A stretch of 64,000 nt of DNA from Stomorhina lunata (Eukaryota > Arthropoda > Insecta > Diptera > Rhiniidae), in contig OW121741.1 of assembly GCA_933228675.1 (NCBI GenBank), forward strand, positions 58,880,037 through 58,944,036, given 5' to 3'. Of the stretch, positions 42,736 to 54,035 are shown piece by piece; the first letter of the stretch is position 1; each line of letters opens with the position of its first letter. Below the pieces are notes generated by a model, which saw only the letters and a list, made by a program, of their open reading frames with translations, was not told the origin of the DNA and did not search any database. The translations under genes were made by a program, and so were the position numbers.

Positions 42736-43566
42736 CGGTTCTATTGGGTTGGTTGTCCTCAGAGTGTGGCTGACTGGATTGCTAATTGTCCAAACTGTAT
42801 AGCAGACAAGAGTCCAAGGGTCCGAAGAAGTCGTGGCCAGCTAATGCAATATAATTCTGGTGCCCCATTTGACCGGATAGCTATGGATGTGGTGGTGATG
42901 TACTATTTTACCAAATGGCCAGAGGTGTATGCAGTACCTAACCAAGAAGCTAAAACGGTGATAGACGTCTTTGTGAACAACTGGATATGCCGCTATGGAG
43001 TTCCACTAGAGCTACACTCAGATCAAGGCAGAAATTTTGAATCCGCGGTGTTCAGGGAAATGTGTGAGTTGTATGGTATAAGAAAAACGCGAACTACCCC
43101 TCTACATCCACAGTCTGACGGTATGGTTGAAAGGTTTAACCGTACGCTGGAAGAGTACCTAAGGAAGGTGGTCAGCACTCATCAGAGGGACTGGGATCAA
43201 CACATACAAAAATTTCTGCTGGCATATCGAACAGCCGCTCACGACTCCACGTCCAAGACCCCTGCCAAAGTCGTTTTAGGAACCGAGCTGCGATTACCCG
43301 CAAACTTGCAATTTGGTACTAAACCAATAACAAACACTGAGGATCGTGGTCACCTCTCCTCCCAAGAGCAAGAAAACCTTAATGAATTGCATAAATATGT
43401 CGGCAGCAAAATTAGAATGGTCAGCGACAAGATGAAGGCCAGATACGATCGAGCAGCCAATTCCCAGGGCAATTGGTACTCCTTTACAACCCACAGCGCG
43501 GAGAAGGATTATCTCCCAAACTACAAACTCATTGGAACGGCCCGTAAAAGGTTGTTAAAAGAATAA
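42736..43566 (+). pseudogene. G1-family integrase
   Basis: A 266-residue open frame. Second zinc Cys pair (CPNCIADKS), AMDV (first Asp), then a deletion of about 15 residues compared with G1 around 14180 that removes the AGPF segment, LHSDQGRNFES, SDGMVERFNRTL, and a complete C-terminal region (ENLNELHKYVG, MKARYDRAAN) that G1 has lost. The missing 15 residues lie at the catalytic core, so activity is unlikely. Confidence 0.82.
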
Positions 43567-43686
43567 ATGATGTGGCATATCGAATACAAAAAGATAAGAG
43601 TCCAAGGTCCAAAATGAAGGTTGTACACCTAGAAAGATTGGCCGCCTACGGAAGAATGGGGACTATGACTATTCGGGACCAACAGG

Positions 43687-44325
43687 CTTAAGAGGGGGCA
43701 GTGTCACGTATTTTTAAGTTACCCGCCCCATTGTACAAAGTTTACTACTTATAATTCTTTCCCTAGATTTCTAGAATGTTTCTGTTGATGTTGTTGTTAT
43801 TCTGTTTATGTCTATAAGCACAGCAACATGTTTCTCTTATTTACAGTAAAGAGTACACCAACATGTTTCTCTTTTATCTACATTCTCTCTCTCTGTTACT
43901 GTTAACTTCATTTATTCTATTCGTACAACGTATGTGTGAGAGTGTTCTTGATCATGTGAGAATGTAGTGGAAAACACATGAACTTTCGTAAGCCACATTG
44001 TTGGTGTAATCAACTACAGCTGCTTTTTGTTAACGTCAGCAGAAATTGCTAGAAACTCTCTTCTCTACTATATAAGGCCGATGGGCGAGTATTGTGGAAA
44101 CAGTTTTAATTAAGACGAGTATAAAGAGAACAGTGTGACTAAGAGTATTTGTAAAGTAGTTTTGTGAAGTTTGTTAACAGTATTTGTGGAAGTTTGTTTT
44201 AAGTGATTAACTCTAAAGTTAATAAAAGTATTGCTTTGTAAAACTACATACTACAAGTGTTTTAATTTGATTACGGTTGTTTGCGAAAATAATTCCTTCC
44301 ACGTTTTTAAAGGAAAAACGTAACA
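43687..44325 (+). repeat. G1-family polypurine tract and 3' LTR near the chico stop codon
   Basis: The tract CTTAAGAGGGGGCAG (43687-43701) leads into a 624-bp LTR (43702-44325) with ends TGTCACG..CGTAACA, related to but clearly diverged from the G1 LTRs. It ends 92 bp from the last base of the chico stop codon and is oriented opposite to chico, so its promoter and poly-A signals lie antisense to that gene. Confidence 0.88.
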
Positions 44326-44344
44326 ATATAATAATTTTCAATTA

Positions 44345-44422
44345 TTTTATTTATTTTAATGAAACATTACCTATTTAAAGTGTAGACAATATTTGTTTAA
44401 TAAAGATATTTAAAAATTTATT
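44345..44422 (-). terminator. chico 3' UTR with poly-A signals
   Basis: On the minus strand AATAAA overlaps the stop codon (44417-44422) and recurs near 44345-44352 (AAAATAAATAAAAT). With the LTR at 44325, the native 3' UTR downstream of this is either very short or displaced. Confidence 0.5.
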
Positions 44423-45300
44423 TTTTTCTTTTAAAGCTACATGATGCCTCTGGTTGATCGAAGTCAATCTTGGCATATTCATTTTTAATATCTTCAATGT
44501 TTGTGTGGCTAAAGCTTTCATTGAAGACGTATCGGGTATTCACTTCATTATCACATTTTGGTAGATCTAAGCTAGCATAATAAAGGTCTTGATTTATACA
44601 AGGGGCACTTTCACGAAGAAGTTTAATGTCGTCTGAATATTGTTTACATAATGCTGAAGAAGACGTTGAATTATTAGTAGAGGTTGACGGATACTGCATA
44701 ATTTTACTTTTATTATCATTTGAATATAGATCTATATTATTTTGAGTTGTGACAGCAATAATGTGATTTTTGCCTTTCTGCAGAAATTTGTAATCATTTG
44801 TGGATGCCATGGTTCCATTATTTGTAAAGTTGTTTCCATTAAACATATTATTCAAAGTTAGTGTTATTGGTTTCATTTCTAAGTATCCATTATCAACACA
44901 TTTTTTTTCTTTATGAATATATTCAGTAGAATTGTTTGCATTTCTAGGTATAACGTTCGTGGTGGTTTGGCAATCATTCTTATTTCGTTGGTTATCCTTT
45001 TTAAGAGGTATATCAATTGGTTTTGAAAAGTCAATTTCCATTAAATCACCCATTTCATCAATTCGTATATTTTTATTAACAAGAATAGGAACACTGATTG
45101 ACTTTTTTGTTGAACTTTCTGCAAAATCATTTTTGATGTTATTACTATTAAATAATTTTGGGCTGGTTTTTGTACATATTCGAGTTGTTTTGCTTCGTGA
45201 TCCTACTGAAAATGCTCTAACTCTATTTGTAATATCTTCTTTTGTCAGATCATTTGCACCCTTAGTACTAAAAGAGTAAGCACGAACGGAGAAAGGTAAT
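44418..45300 (-). CDS. chico: Insulin receptor substrate, terminal exon (chico ortholog)
   Basis: The C-terminal tail of an IRS-type adaptor that docks PI3-kinase, Drk/Grb2 and a phosphatase onto the activated insulin receptor at the cell membrane. 293 codons from a 3' splice site (TTTATTTTTCAG before 45300; one base of a split codon) to TAA at 44418. Visible docking sites: YLEMKP (YxxM for PI3K SH2), LYSND (YxN), LYYASLDLP and the C-terminal YAKIDFDQ, the last two matching the end of Drosophila Chico as I recall it. Near the N-terminus RAYSF and RAFSVGSRSK resemble the Ser-rich IRS motifs. PH and PTB domains must lie in exons beyond the window part seen; none is found before the Bel element. 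The frame is intact, so the gene is probably functional. Confidence 0.82.
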
Positions 45301-46229
45301 CTGAAAAATAAAACAAAATATATATATATATATATAGATACACATAAGAATGTATACTAGGGTGCATCTTATTTTACAAAAATGCTAAATCTGAACTTAA
45401 CTACCCCCACCCCCCCAAAAAAAAGCGTGCCGTATCATAATAATATTCCTATGTAAGATATGATTTATAATAATGGCCTGTAGTAAATAGTTGAGTTTTC
45501 CTAAATGTAATTAAATTAGGTAGTTTTTTTCATATTAGAAAAATGTACTTTTACATTTTAGTTGGCCTACTTTCACACCAATCAGGTTTCGTTCATGAGT
45601 TTGTATGAGAAAAAGCTGACAGAATTGAAATTGATACGAACTATCAAGTTTACGAAAATTTTGAAAATTTGTAAGAAATTTAAGGAAAACAAAATTATAA
45701 CTGATGAAGAAAATGTTCGTGTGTGAACGTGAATGCAGGTTTAAAAGAAATTGAAAGAAAAATTGATCAAGTAAACCTGGTTCGTGTGAAACGGGACTTG
45801 GGAATATAGACTTATTATCAGGGTAAGGAAATATTCACGAATGTGCAGCTCATTTGTCTAAATTCAGAACTTTCTCAAGAGTTGTGAGTAATGTTTTTTT
45901 GTTTTGTTACACAATTGTATATGAAGAATGAATAAAATTTAAAAATCATTTCCTCAGTCACACGAGTAAACAGAGGTTGAACATAAGCAGCGACATGTGC
46001 ATGCACATTTGATATTCATTCATTATTAAATTAAAGACGTCAATTATGATTGAGTCTTTAACATTTTCAGCAGGACAAAAGTACGGTTACGAGGCCTAGA
46101 GACTTGTACTCTGAAAAAATTGCAGAAAAATAAAAAAGTAATATTTTTTATTTATCAATGCGGTTTTTGATAAATAGAAAACTGATTTAATTAATTTTTT
46201 TTAAGTTTCAAAATCAAAATATGTATTAA
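45301..46229 (-). other. Intron upstream of the chico terminal exon
   Basis: Non-coding, with a (TA)n run at 45318-45338 and a C/A-rich homopolymer near 45405-45424. A possible MITE lies at 45566-45795. No further chico exon is recognised between here and 64000, so the intron would have to be at least 18 kb and filled with TEs, or the locus is broken. Confidence 0.55.
45566..45795. repeat. Possible MITE with imperfect inverted ends
   Basis: CCTACTTTCACACCAATCAGG (start) and AAACCTGGTTCGTGTGAAACG (end) are imperfect inverted repeats, with a further GTGTGAACGTG copy near 45720. Size and lack of coding fit a small non-autonomous element; no target duplication was established. Confidence 0.35.
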
Positions 46230-47257
46230 CAAGTAAGAGTGGTATATTCGGCTTTGCCGAATCTTGGATACCCTTCACCAATGGTGCTGCAAAAGTACTT
46301 AATGTAATTCCAAGCAAAATTTGGTTATACTAGTATTATATGCAAAGAATCTTTAAAATTAAGAGTCGGAAAAAGAAAAGCTTTTCGGTGGCGTCATCAT
46401 CTAGAATAGTTATGCACCCAAAGGTTAGGTTGGGCAGGTGGCTGATGTCTAGGGAAGCTTCACTTGGGTTCTAAAGTGGTCCCTTTGTGAAAAATAATGA
46501 TTACTAGACTACAAGTAGAGAATGCATATTTAAGCCAGCCAGTAGCTTCGAAATAAAATAGACACATATTTTACGAACATTTAATAAAGTTCGATAGACC
46601 AGATAAACCATGCAGAAAAGATGCTTCAAAATGTAGATGCCCTTACATTTGCAATAGCACATCGATTTGATGAAGTTTAAGTATTCTGGCATGCAATCCA
46701 AAAACACAGTGCCCAGTGAGGGTTGTGTGCTTTAATTCATACGAATTGTCCAACTATTAAAAGTTAATGATTAGTTATGTAAAACTCTGAACTGATTTAG
46801 GTCAAAGCTTTAACAATGATAAGCCTTAAAATTATAGGGTATACACTCTTAGTTTTAGATACATACGTGAAATATATAGCTTTTGAATGGATGGATATCA
46901 GCTTTGTCGGAAAAGTTATTAAAGATTTACTTATTAATCTAAAGTTAGTTAATTAATTAAAATGAACACTTCATCAATAATATTTGGGATGTATTGTTCT
47001 TTCGACCTGTCCGATGGATGTTTGGAAAGTTTTGCTCTAGTTCCTTGTGCAATTTTAATGTGATTTAATTTATCAGCATTAAATCGATTCCCGGTCGGGG
47101 TTATATGGGAGATTTCACTAAATGTGAGTAGAGCTCGCCCATTTTCAATATCGAACTTTTCAAGAGATCAGAAATACTTTTGTCAAATGTTGTCCCTCTA
47201 GAAAGTTTATTTTAGGCGCTATTGCCCTGAATATAAATATTGTACAACGTCTTTATA

Positions 47258-48445
47258 TCGGGTGTTTTTTATTGAGGTATAGAACTTTAAGTTGGCATCA
47301 CTTTTTTAACTGGCGGCCATTTTGTCAGCTGTCAAGTGATTAATATTTAGTTTGGTTTGCTATTTCATCATGAACAGGTTGACAAAAGAACAACGCTTGC
47401 AAATCGTGCAAATTTATTTCGAAAATAATGGTTCAGTTCGCGAAGTTTACCGCAAGCTCCGTCCATTTTATGGTCGACATAATCGTCCATCAGAGCAATT
47501 AATTCGGTTAACCATGTATCGTTTTCGCACTACGTTTACTCTATGTGATAATACGCATCCGCAGCGACGTCGAACAGTGCGCACCGAAGAAACAATTGCC
47601 GCTGTAGAGCAAAGTGTTGAAGAGGACCCGAATGAATCGATTCGCCACCGCGCACAGCAATTGGAGCTTTGTCCATCAACTTTATGGAAGATTTTGCGCA
47701 AAGATCTTGGCTTGCGACCTTACAGGATCCAGCTGGTGCAAGAATTAAAGCCGCGAGACCATGCAATGCGTCGTGATTTTGGTGTATGGGCCGAAAATGA
47801 GATTGATCTCGATGCTGATTTTCATCGCAAAATTTTGTTCAGTGATGAGGCTCATTTTTGGTTGAATGGCTACGTCAACAAGCAAAATTGCCGCATTTGG
47901 AGTGAAGAGAATCCACATGAGACCCTTGAGACGCCATTACATTCACAAAAACTGACTGTTTGGTGTGCTCTATGGGCTGGTGGAGTCATTGGGCCATACT
48001 TCTTCCGAAATAATGCTGGAGAGTCAGTTACCATAAATGGAGACCGGTATTGAAGGAAACATTCGATGAGCGCATAATTTCGCGGAATGGACCTGTCAAT
48101 TTTCTACCAAGATCGTGCGATTTGACACCACTGGATTATTTTCTTTGGGGATATGTGAAGTCGCTCGTCTACGCCAACAAACCAGAAACGTTAGGGGACT
48201 TGGAAGCCAACATTCGTGGCGTTATTGCCAACATACGGCCCCATATGCTCGAAAAAGTAGTTGAAAATTGGACCTGTAGAATTGGCTTTATTCGAGCCAG
48301 CCGCGGCGGCCACATGCCCAAAATCATATTTAAACATTAATGGCATAAAATTATCCTTTCAATAAAGCCAAATTGATGGACATTAAAACGATTTTCTTGT
48401 GTTTTATTTCAATTCGAAGTTCTATACCTCTAAAAAAACACCCAT
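47258..48445 (+). mobile_element. Tc1/mariner-type element inserted in DINE copy 3
   Basis: 1,188 bp between duplicated TA dinucleotides (47256-47257, 48446-48447). The paralogous empty site CTTTATACTAAATG is present in copy 2 (about 38675-38690). Inverted ends of about 28 bp: GGGTGTTTTTTATTGAGG on the left, GGGTGTTTTTTTAGAGG read inward from the right, both followed by TATAGAACTT. Confidence 0.9.
47370..48340 (+). pseudogene. Mariner-type transposase, lacking the second catalytic Asp
   Basis: The start chosen is the ATG at 47370 (MNRLTKEQR). N-terminal helix-turn-helix DNA-binding part, then ILFSDEAHFWLNGYVN (first catalytic Asp), VWCALWAGGVIGPYFF, and an in-frame TGA at 48051. The frame resumes near 48050 with the KETFDERIISRNGPVNF region and CDLTPLDYFLWGYVKS (third acidic position). 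The roughly 45-50 residues between, which in this family hold the QQDGA box with the second Asp, are deleted. Not active on its own, but its ends may be mobilised by an intact relative. Confidence 0.85.
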
Positions 48446-49023
48446 TACTAAATGTCATCATCTTATTTTAGGCGAAGTTATACGGGATCAATTGTCAAAC
48501 GTGAACGGATTTCTCCCAATTGCAATTAAAAAATTTTAATTTTCGTTGATATGTGAGATACTTACATACATATGTAGGTTTTGAACGGATATCATGTAGT
48601 TAGCTGCATTTTTGTACTTCCTAGGAAGATTACCTATAATTTGATATATAATACATTCTCAAATGTTATCATAATGTTCAAAAGTCAGACACAAAATTAA
48701 GATTAATGCAGAGTGTCTGTCTGCTAAAATCAGATTTGTGGAGCTCCTGGATTTTACACAAAATTTCAGGATATTGTCCCACCCTGAATTTTATCTTTGT
48801 CGATCAAAACACCATCGCTCAAACGCTAAATTATATCTACCACAAATTACCGAATGCATCAAGATTTAGGTAATCCCCTGCGAAGGACGCTATTAAATTT
48901 CATCAAAATAAACACCTGAGATATCGACAAAACAGGAGCTCCAAAAACTTGACTACAACAGAAAAAATTACAGACAAATAGACGGACGGACAAAAAACAG
49001 ACGGACGGACAAACAAACAGACG

Positions 49024-49066
<43 letters not shown>

Positions 49067-49595
49067 GGACGGAGGTCGCAAAATCGATTCTCCTGCCGAT
49101 TCTGAGTTGATCGGTACAGTTTGAATGGTATTCGTAATCAGATTTGTGGAGTATAGATTTAAGAAAATCCTCACACAAAGAACGATGTCAAATTTCATCA
49201 CAATCGGTCCATAAAAACCTGAGATATCGCTGAAACAATACTTACAAAATGTAAACAAAATTTCTTAGACACGTACTTTGGGCAATTTGCTGTACATCAA
49301 ATGCAGTGTTATGGCGATATCTCAATTGTTTATGGACCGCTTTTGATAAAATTTAATAACGTACTTGGCTGGGGAATTTCCTAAAATCTGATATAAAATT
49401 TATGTAGGTCCGTGCTAACGGAGGATGGTTTTTCCTATTTCTGCATTTCATTTTTTCAACAAACATTCTCTAATGCGAACTTTGGGCAATTTGCGATACA
49501 TCAAATTCAGTGTTTTGGCGATATCTCAGTTGTTTATGGACCGATTTTCATAAAATTTTACAGAGTGCTTTGGGAAACTATTTCCTACAATCTGA

Positions 49596-49596
<1 letters not shown>

Positions 49597-49633
<37 letters not shown>
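49597..49633 (+). repeat. (ATT)n microsatellite
   Basis: Twelve or so ATT units replacing the ATATAAC stretch found at the same place in DINE copy 2, so it expanded inside the element. Confidence 0.95.
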
Positions 49634-50041
49634 TATCACATGTACATCAGGAGTATCTTTTTCTCTTGTTATTTAAAAGTGTGTTTCAATCAAAAATTTT
49701 AAAATTTTCGTCTAATTTTTGTTATTTTTTCGATATTTTCGGTGTTTATAAACCGATTTTAATGAAATTTAATAGCGTTCATTGCGGGAGAATTTCCTAA
49801 AATCTGATATATAATTTATGTAAGTCCATCCTCCAGGGGCTTCAGAAACTTGATTTCAACAGACAGACGGACGGACAGACAGACAGACAGACATACATCG
49901 CTTAATCGATTCTCCTCCCGATTCTGAGTCGATCGGTATAATTTTTATGGGGTCTACGATCACTAATAAAAAAATTACAACGGAATCACAAACTTATAAT
50001 ACCCTTTCACCTATTGGTGAAGGGTATAAAAATACCTATGT

Positions 50042-50199
<158 letters not shown>

Positions 50200-50200
50200 A

Positions 50201-50473
50201 TTAGAGTGGGTCGAAAGTGGAAACTCAAAAGCTTTGTCCACCTGAAGTTTCACTGAGATATCTTCATCAGTCCTCAAGATATCGAATTATATCCAAAACT
50301 ATTTTTTTTCCAAAATTCTATTCAATATGTAGGAAGTGAATATTTTCAGGCCTCGCGGCGCTAGCTAGGATTTCATTTTAGACACCTGGTTTCTTAGGGA
50401 AACTTTCTTAGAATCAGGTGCAGATTTCGATTTTGCTATACGATTGTTCACTAAAAAAATCGACCCACCCTAA
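50201..50473. mobile_element. MITE with TA target (mariner-like ends)
   Basis: Inverted ends TTAGAGTGGGTCGA and, from the right, TTAGGGTGGGTCGA; flanked by TA. 273 bp, non-coding. It sits exactly at the point where the G4 RT sequence is cut. Confidence 0.8.
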
Positions 50474-50711
50474 TATACGTAGACAAAATCTAAACCTCGA
50501 GTTACTTCATGCATAAAACGTTGGAAGGTTTGTGCAGCATTGCACAAACCAAATGTCATTCTGAGAAACTCGAAATTTCCTATTGCGGTTGTTATAGCTG
50601 TCTTCTTGATGTCATCTTGGGCAATAGGAATGTGGTGATAAGCTTTCACCAAATCTACTTTACTAAATACTTTCTTTCCATCTAAAAGCATACCAAAATC
50701 ATGAACGTGAG
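50474..50711 (-). pseudogene. Gypsy-type element G4, RT core fragment
   Basis: Reads VFSKVDLVKAYHHIPIAQDD, KTAITTAIGNFEFLRMTFGL and AAQTFQRFMHEV, and breaks off at the MITE just before the catalytic box. It is the continuation of 63208-63952: the Bel element between them is bounded by GTGAG, and the RT frame is continuous when it is removed with one GTGAG copy. The remainder of pol (RNase H, integrase) is not seen to the left. Confidence 0.88.
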
Positions 50712-51196
50712 TGTTGGAGCGTGGAGTTTTTAAGCCTCACGAAGGTTTTCTCCACCACTGTTTTTTTTTTATAACCTATATTATTTTTTTCCCCATTTTT
50801 TAATTTATTTATTTTTTAACTTTTTTCAATAATAATGCCCATTATTGTTTTTTTTTTATAATTAAAAATTAATTTTATTGAATTAAACTTAAAACTAAAT
50901 TCCTTAAACTAAATACTTAAAATGAACTTAAAATAATGAAATGGTAACCCTAGTCTTAAATAACTAAAAATCTGAAAATGTTAAATATAACGGTAGTTGC
51001 TGAAAAGAAAGAAAATAATAAGAATTGAAATAAATAAAGATAAAATAGCCGGTTGTTGTGTATAGATAATCAAACCATCAAGTCGTTTTATTTCGTGGAA
51101 AAACTTTTTTTTATTAAATTGTCCATTTTGGAAATTATAAATTATTTAAATTTCAATTTTGTTTTAAAAAACGTTAAAAACTATTAAGGTCGATCA
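50712..51196 (+). repeat. Bel 5' LTR
   Basis: 485 bp; the partner of 62721-63202 with about five substitutions and some T-run length changes by eye. Starts TG and ends CA. Confidence 0.95.
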
Positions 51197-51199
51197 TTT

Positions 51200-51217
51200 T
51201 GGCGCCCGAGCAGGGAC
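51200..51217 (+). promoter_or_regulatory. Bel primer-binding site
   Basis: TGGCGCCCGAGCAGGGAC, three bases after the 5' LTR. Its TGGCGCCC start matches the 3' end of a tRNA with GGGCGCCA; the tRNA was not identified. Confidence 0.85.
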
Positions 51218-51577
51218 AATTAAAAAAGTTTATGGCTAAATTTAATAATTTGTTTTAAATTTGTTAATTTTTTTGATAATTTAATTCAAAAAATAAAATT
51301 GTTTTGCTAATTTACTGCAAAAATATAAAAAACATTTGCCAGAAAAATATAAAACGATTTGAGTGAAGTTGCTGTGCGCGATTTATTCGTTTTTTAAAAA
51401 ATAAAAGTTTTGTGGATCAACATTTCATCCCCATGCCCCGTCGCTGCGGCAATTGCCGTACAAACCACAGCCAGGGAAGTGATTCCGGATTATCAGAATC
51501 TGAGGTAAAAGTGTAAAAAATATTTCGTTAAATATCCATAATCTGTAATTTATTCAGATTAGAGAAAATTCTATAAG

Positions 51578-52869
51578 TTATTTAGAATTTTTGGCCGCAA
51601 ATTTGCTAGTAAACATTGAAATATTTTCTACACTTCGTTTTTTGAAATTCCATATATATATATATATACATATATTTACATACATATAAGTGAACAACCA
51701 CCAAAAGTGATGCAAATTACTCGCGAGTGTTTTAAATAAATAAAAGAAACACACACATGCACATATACATACAAGTGATTTATCGCAGCAATAATTAAAT
51801 TTCAATAAAATATTTCTTTACCGCCGTACATAGTGTAAAAAAAAAATTCACGTTAATTTCTTCAACATTTGTGCTTTAAATTCAAGTGAAATTTTATTAA
51901 TTTTGTATTAAAATTAAATATTAATTTCCATAGTTGTTTGTGTTATTTTTATTTTCTTTCACTCGTATAATTTGTTCTAGTTGTCAGTCATCTGTTGTGT
52001 CATTCCGTTCCAGAGAAGAGACTGAATACATTCACAAATGTTGACAGCAACGTGTGCATATTGCTTTTGCATTGCCTACAAAGGCAATAACTTTTTATGC
52101 AGATGCCTTTATTCATTCACACATTTTCGTTGATTGTCTTTTTACACACTATTTTATTATTGCACTGCACGTTAATCAACGAAATAGTTTGATGTCACAC
52201 TTTAAGTTAGAAAAAATTCGTACGACTCTCTCATGTTTCGTTCTATTCGCAAAGTATTCGTATAATATGTCTGCGTTGTTATCAGTGCTTTCATGCTGAA
52301 TCATTGGGCCTAAATTTTTTTATTAAAAAAATCTTTCGATAAAAATATTTTTCTATAGAAAAATTTTTGATTAAAATATTTTTCTAAGAAATATTTTGTT
52401 AAAAAAAACTTTCAATAAATTGTTTTTCTATAGAAACACTTTCAATAAAATATTTTTCTATAGAAAAATTTTCAATAAAAATATTTTTCGACAGACAAAT
52501 TTTCAATAAAAATAGTTTTCTATAGTAAAAATTTCAATAAAAATATTTTTCTATAGAAAATTTTTGGATAAAAATACATATTTCTATTGAAAAGTTTTTG
52601 ATAAAAATATTTTTCTATAGAAAGATTTTTGAAAAAAATATTTTTCTATAGAAAGTATCTTTGTATAGAAAATATTTTTGTATAGAAAGATTTAAAAAAA
52701 AAAAATTTATACAAAAATTTTTTGATAAAAAAATGTATTATAAAATTTTACAGAGTGCTTTGGGAAACTATTTCCTACAATCTGATATATAACATATTAT
52801 TTAGAATTTTTGGCCGCAAATTTGCTAGTAAACATTGAAATATTTTCTATACTTCGTTTTTTTGAAATT

Positions 52870-52936
<67 letters not shown>

Positions 52937-54035
52937 TTTACATACATATAAGTGAACAACCACCAAAAGTGATGCAAATTACCCGCGAGTGTTTTAAATA
53001 AATAAAAGAAACACACACATGCACATATACATACAAGTGATTTATCGCAGCAATAATTAAATTTCAATAAAATATTTCTTTACCGCCGTACATAGTGTAA
53101 AAAAAAAATTCACGTTAATTTCTTCTTCTTTTTCTTCAACATTTGTGCTTTAAATTCAAGTGAAATTTTATTAATTTTGTATTAAAATTAAATATTAATT
53201 TCCATAGTTGTTTGTGTTATTTTTATTTTCTTTCACTCGTATAATTTGTTCTAGTTGTCAGTCATCTGTTGTGTCATTCCGTTCCAGAGAAGAGACTGAA
53301 TACATTCACAAATGTTGACAGCAACGTGTGCATATTGCTTTTGCATTGCCTACAAAGGCAATAACTTTTTATGCAGATGCCTTTATTCATTCACACATTT
53401 TCGTTGATTGTCTTTTTACACACTATTTTATTATTGCACTGCACGTTAATCAACGAAATAGTTTGATGTCACACTTTAAGTTAGAAAAAATTCGTACGAC
53501 TCTCTCATGTTTCGTTCTATTCGCAAAGTATTCGTATAATATGTCTGCGTTGTTATCAGTGCTGCCATATGTTTTTCTACGCTTTCATGCTGAATCATTG
53601 GGCCTAAATTTTTTTATTAAAAAAATCTTTCGATAAAAATATTTTTCTATAGAAAAATTTTCGATTAAAATATTTTTCTAAGAAATATTTTGTTAAAAAA
53701 AACTTTCAATAAATTGTTTTTCTATAGAAACATTTTCAATAAAATATTTTTCTATAGAAAAATTTTCAATAAAAATATTTTTCGACAGACAAATTTTCAA
53801 TAAAAATAGTTTTCTATAGTAAAAATTTCAATAAAAATATTTTTCTATAGAAAATTTTTGGATAAAAATATATATTTCTATTGAAAAGTTTTTGATAAAA
53901 ATATTTTTCCATAGAAAGATTTTTGAAAAAAATATTTTTCTATAGAAAGTATCTTTGTATAGAAAATATTTTTGTATAGAAAGATTTAAAAAAAAAAAAT
54001 TTATACAAAAATTTTTTGATAACAAATGTATTATA
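51578..54035 (+). repeat. 1.2 kb tandem duplication in the Bel leader with DINE filler
   Basis: Copy A is 51578-52740 and copy B 52797-54035; both begin TTATTTAGAATTTTTGG and end near AAATGTATTATA. Copy B has a longer TA run (52871-52930) and two small insertions. Between them 52740-52800 is a 61-bp piece nearly identical to DINE-like sequence at 49550-49600 and 39157-39215 (TTTTACAGAGTGCTTTGG...). Each copy ends in a minisatellite of about 30-bp units around TTTTCTATAGAAAAATTTTC (52325-52700, 53600-53990). Confidence 0.9.

Larger units (their letters stand above)
40486..44325 (+). mobile_element. Rearranged G1-family Gypsy copy with 3' LTR only
   Basis: Plus strand. Parts in order: gag fragment, CCHC knuckle, end of RNase H linker and start of integrase (to about 41991), repeat X fragment (41988-42207), second gag fragment (42208-42735), integrase (42736-43566), polypurine tract (43687-43701), LTR (43702-44325). 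The protease and nearly all of RT-RNase H are deleted, and no 5' LTR is found. A 23-bp direct repeat (starting CGGTTCTATTGGG at 41969 and 42736) brackets the internal X-gag insert. Confidence 0.8.
46230..50029 (+). mobile_element. DINE/INE-1-like element, copy 3, carrying a mariner
   Basis: Same ends as copy 2 (CAAGTAAGAGTGG, GGTGAAGGGTATAAAA). It contains extra material relative to copy 2: a mariner at 47258-48445, an additional core segment with GACA/GACG tracts (48961-49073), and an (ATT)n run. The second GACGGACAGACA tract lies near 49861-49893. Not coding apart from the mariner. Confidence 0.7.

Noticed and set aside
45301..46229. Further chico exons upstream of the terminal exon
   Set aside because: No frame with PH, PTB or YxxM features between 45301 and 50000 on the minus strand; only intron-like and TE sequence.
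48903..49258. Cys/Val/Ser-rich open frames (also 38643-38951 and 39395-39598)
   Set aside because: They are translations of the GACGGACAGACA tracts of the DINE-like elements; the same pattern occurs in every copy.
52054..53636. Two nearly identical small proteins (81 and 102 residues) at 52054 and 53328
   Set aside because: They lie in the two copies of the Bel-leader duplication; no domain, and no coding signal beyond being duplicated.
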